Assembly: GCA_017555925.1 (NCBI GenBank)
Contig: JAFZFL010000241.1
Coordinates: 1-8,177, forward strand
Length of the DNA stretch: 8,177 nucleotides
Direction: 5' to 3'
Origin: Bacteroidales bacterium
GTDB lineage: Bacteria; Bacteroidota; Bacteroidia; Bacteroidales; UBA932
The notes below the pieces were generated by a model. That model did not search any database. It was not told the origin of the DNA and worked only from the letters and a program-made list of their open reading frames with translations. Below are positions 5,690-8,177 of the stretch, piece by piece; position 1 is the stretch's first letter; each line of letters starts with the position of its first letter. The position numbers were made by a program, and so were the translations under genes.

Positions 5690-7975
5690 ATGAAAAAAGC
5701 ATTATTTCTATTTTTATGCCTGTTTGCATTCTCTTTTGTAAATGCACAGGATTTTAAGGGTAAGGTATTTTTGGTAAATGTAGATGGCCAGAAAGAGCCT
5801 GCAGGTTTTGCAACAATCGTCTGCATTGAGAATGGTCAGGTGGTTGAGGCAGATATGGACGGTAACTTTACATTCAAAAGGGTAAAGTTGGATAAAGCTA
5901 CATTTTATGCATCATTCATCGGCTACAGACCCGATACAATTTCTGTAAATATTCCTCATGAGTATCATGAGTTCAATTTGAAAGATGAGAATGAGTTGGG
6001 TGCATTGGTTGTAACCGGCCGTCAGGAGGCAAACTTCCTTTCAAAGACAACTCCTGTGCGTACAGAGGTGATTACTGCTGCAGGTTTGTGTAAGATGGCC
6101 TGCTGTAACTTGGCAGAGAGCTTTGAGAACTCTGCAAGTGTGAGCGTTGGTTATTCCGATGCAGTTTCCGGTGCAAAACAGATCAAATTGTTGGGTCTGT
6201 CGGGAACATACGTACAGATGTTGGATGAGAACAAGCCGATTATGAGAGGTCTTGCATCACCATTTGGTTTGACTTACATCCCTGGACAATGGTTGGAGAG
6301 CATTCAGATTGCAAAAGGCCCATCTTCTGTTATCAATGGTCTTGAGGGTCTGACAGGTCTTATCAATATGGAGCACCGCAAACCTACGGCTGAGAATCCT
6401 CTATTTGTCAACTTGTTTGTAGATGATGAGTTGAAACTTGAGGCCAATGTAGCATCTTCTCTCCAGTTGAATGAAAAATGGAGTACAGTAATTATGGCTC
6501 ATGCATCAAGTGCAACTAACCATGGTCATGATGGCAATGGTGATGGCTTTAAAGATGAGCCTGTAACAACACAATTCAATGTGGACAACAGATGGTTGTA
6601 TATGTCAGGTCCCGACGGAGTTCAAGTTCGTTTTGGTGTTAAAGCATTCAAAGACAAGAGAATTGGCGGACAGATGGATTACAGGGAAGGTATGAATGAT
6701 CATGACAGATATGAGGCTGTATCAAAAGGTATCTGGGGTTCAGAGATTCATAACTCAGGTATCGACGGTTACTTCAAATTGGGTATTCCTCTTGCAAACG
6801 AGGGTGCAGAGAGTATTGCGATTGTTGCCAACTATTCATACTATGACATGAAGACAAGCTATGGCACCAAATACTATGACGGATACCAGAATATGGCATT
6901 CTTCAATGCAATGTATCAGAATCAGAACAATGATAACCATCACTATACATTTGGTCTTGCTGGTCAGTTGGATAATGTAAAAGAGAGCTATCTCAACATG
7001 GCATGGAACAATGCTTCAGGCAAACCTGTAGGTTTCACTTCAAATTTGGGCGAGCCGTTGAATGGAATCAATGACAAAATGGTTGGTGTATATGGTGAGT
7101 ATACATTTACAAATGACAAGTTTACAGCTGTAATTGGTGCAAGGGGTGATTATCACTCTGAGGGAGGTTTTGTTTTTGGCCCGAGAGCAAATTTGAAATA
7201 CTCTTTCACAGACAATACTATTGTAAGGGCAACAGCTGGTAGAGGTTTCAGACATGCAAACATCATTGCAGACAACTTGGGACTTATGTCTTCTTCAAGA
7301 GACATAATAGTTGAGGAGAAGATTGATATTGAGGATGCATGGACATTTGGAGGTAACTTTACACAATACTTCAAATTGGGTGAGAGTTCAAACTCATTTG
7401 TAAGTTTTGACTATTTCCGCAGCAGCTTCAACAGCCAGATGGTTGTAGATTGGGATAAAGCTGCAGGTAAGAACCTTGTATCTGTTTATAACTGTCATGG
7501 CCGTTCTTTCACAGATACTTATCAGTTTGACTTGTCTGTTGAGCCATTCAAGAGATTTACTGCAATCTTAACATACCGTTACACAAATGCAAAAGTAGAG
7601 ATGGATGGCCAGGGTCTTGTAGACCGTCCTTTGATGAGCAAATATAAAGGTGTATTGAATCTGCAATATGCAACTAACCTTAACAAGTGGACATTTGATG
7701 TTACAGGTCAGTTGAATGGTCCTGCACCACTGCCTATGTTTATGGGTGGCGGAGAGTCTGAGGTTTATCCTATGTTCTTTGCGCAGGTAACAAAGAAATT
7801 CAGAGGTGTGGATGTTTATGTTGGAGTTGAGAACATTGGAAATTATGTTCAGGAGAATCCAATCATCAATGCCAATGATCCATATTCGGATGGCTTTAAT
7901 GCATCAATGGTATGGGGTCCTCTTATGGGTAGAAAATTCTATGCAGGTATGAGACTTACTTTGTGGAAAAAATAA
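5690..7975 (+). CDS. TonB-dependent outer-membrane receptor with CxxxCC plug motif
   Basis: A 761-residue outer-membrane transporter that should import a bound substrate using energy passed by TonB-ExbBD. A signal peptide (1-19, VNA before Gln20) is followed by a carboxypeptidase-regulatory-like beta-sandwich (about 22-97), a probable TonB box region (ELGALVVTGR, 102-111) and the plug domain (about 120-230). The plug contains SVSVGYSDAVSGAKQIKLLG, MRGL and the usual IQIAKGPSSVINGLEGLTG (205-223). The rest is a 22-strand-type barrel ending in YAGMRLTLWKK, a fitting BAM signal. Two features stand out. The first is CKMACC (134-139) at the start of the plug. The second is an EF-hand-like loop, DGNGDGFKDE (281-290), preceded by NHGH. 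I recall both as typical of a Bacteroidetes receptor subgroup encoded beside HMA proteins, which points to metal rather than sugar or siderophore uptake. No SusD partner gene is next to it, arguing against glycan import. The start is set by the signal peptide; the A-rich leader lacks a Shine-Dalgarno site. Confidence 0.93.
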   Translation: MKKALFLFLCLFAFSFVNAQDFKGKVFLVNVDGQKEPAGFATIVCIENGQVVEADMDGNFTFKRVKLDKATFYASFIGYRPDTISVNIPHEYHEFNLKDENELGALVVTGRQEANFLSKTTPVRTEVITAAGLCKMACCNLAESFENSASVSVGYSDAVSGAKQIKLLGLSGTYVQMLDENKPIMRGLASPFGLTYIPGQWLESIQIAKGPSSVINGLEGLTGLINMEHRKPTAENPLFVNLFVDDELKLEANVASSLQLNEKWSTVIMAHASSATNHGHDGNGDGFKDEPVTTQFNVDNRWLYMSGPDGVQVRFGVKAFKDKRIGGQMDYREGMNDHDRYEAVSKGIWGSEIHNSGIDGYFKLGIPLANEGAESIAIVANYSYYDMKTSYGTKYYDGYQNMAFFNAMYQNQNNDNHHYTFGLAGQLDNVKESYLNMAWNNASGKPVGFTSNLGEPLNGINDKMVGVYGEYTFTNDKFTAVIGARGDYHSEGGFVFGPRANLKYSFTDNTIVRATAGRGFRHANIIADNLGLMSSSRDIIVEEKIDIEDAWTFGGNFTQYFKLGESSNSFVSFDYFRSSFNSQMVVDWDKAAGKNLVSVYNCHGRSFTDTYQFDLSVEPFKRFTAILTYRYTNAKVEMDGQGLVDRPLMSKYKGVLNLQYATNLNKWTFDVTGQLNGPAPLPMFMGGGESEVYPMFFAQVTKKFRGVDVYVGVENIGNYVQENPIINANDPYSDGFNASMVWGPLMGRKFYAGMRLTLWKK

Positions 7976-7998
7976 TTTTTTTTGAAACCAAAAGATTT

Positions 7999-8006
7999 TA
8001 ATTTTG
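7999..8006 (+). promoter_or_regulatory. Candidate -7 box before the HMA gene
   Basis: TAATTTTG matches TAnnTTTG and lies 24 bases before the ATG at 8031. A start site a few bases downstream would give a leader of roughly 15-20 bases. The surrounding 55-base gap is A/T-rich, so a chance match is quite possible and the gene may instead be read through from the receptor gene. Confidence 0.35.
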
Positions 8007-8030
8007 TAAAAACTTAAAAACGCGGATAAT

Positions 8031-8177
8031 ATGAAAACATTTAAAATTTTTGTTGCTCTATTGGTTGCAACTTTGGCATTCTCATTCAATGCACAAGCTC
8101 AAAAAGAGAAAAAAGGTTCAATGCAGGAGGTTACATTCTCAGTAGATATCCACTGTGAGAGCTGTAAAGTGAAATGC
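8031..8177 (+). CDS. Exported heavy-metal-associated (HMA) domain protein, 5' part only
   Basis: Only the first 49 codons are inside the window; the frame is open to the edge. Residues 1-23 form a signal peptide (MKTFK, hydrophobic core, then AQA before Gln24). After a short Lys-rich linker comes the first strand of a ferredoxin-like HMA fold (MQEVTFSVDIHCESC), whose CESC (42-45) is the CxxC metal site, in the form HCxxC rather than the MxCxxC of cytosolic copper chaperones. A third Cys follows at residue 49. HMA domains bind Cu(I) or other soft metals through the two Cys. A signal peptide places this one in the periplasm or on the envelope, where it could take metal from, or give it to, the receptor encoded 55 bases upstream. 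The family call is firm for so short a piece because of the strand plus CxxC; the metal is not shown. Confidence 0.82.
   Translation, partial: MKTFKIFVALLVATLAFSFNAQAQKEKKGSMQEVTFSVDIHCESCKVKC

Noticed and set aside
5690..7975. SusC-type glycan receptor
   Set aside because: It is shorter than typical SusC proteins, no SusD gene is adjacent, and the CxxxCC plug plus HMA neighbour point to another substrate.
7967..7983. A6-TAA-T8 stretch across the receptor stop codon as an intrinsic terminator
   Set aside because: The stem would be made only of A:U pairs, too weak for a terminator. It also overlaps the stop codon by composition alone.

Overview
The window looks like chromosomal DNA from a member of the Bacteroidota, most likely order Bacteroidales. 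The evidence is AT-leaning DNA with A-rich leaders lacking Shine-Dalgarno sites, TAnnTTTG promoter boxes of the Bacteroidetes type, and a gene set typical of that phylum (DUF3078 outer-membrane protein, long-form SppA, TonB-dependent receptor with an N-terminal carboxypeptidase-like domain). The genus cannot be told from the sequence alone. No tRNA, rRNA, insertion sequence, CRISPR array or phage gene was seen.

Left part (1-3164, + strand): three tightly packed genes, probably one operon. They are a conserved but uncharacterised cytoplasmic protein (15-662), a DUF3078 outer-membrane beta-barrel protein (659-1675, 4-base overlap with the first gene), and tilS, the tRNA(Ile2) lysidine synthetase (1680-3164, 4 bases after the second gene). 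The promoter lies outside the window.

Middle (3161-4930, - strand): sppA, a membrane-anchored signal peptide peptidase with both parts of its Ser/Lys dyad. It converges on tilS and the two ends overlap by 4 bases. It is read divergently from the right-hand genes across a 178-base AT-rich intergenic region that carries a -7 type box for each direction.

Right part (5109-8177, + strand): a probable metal-handling locus. It holds a small Cys/His-rich exported protein (5109-5567), a TonB-dependent receptor with a CxxxCC motif at the start of its plug (5690-7975), and the beginning of an exported heavy-metal-associated (HMA) protein with a CxxC motif (8031 to the window edge). The likely scheme is a surface or periplasmic Cys/His protein, an outer-membrane transporter and a periplasmic metal chaperone working on one thiophilic metal, copper being the first guess. 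This grouping, with the regulatory sites around it, is the most interesting part of the window. The metal and the direction of transport are inference.
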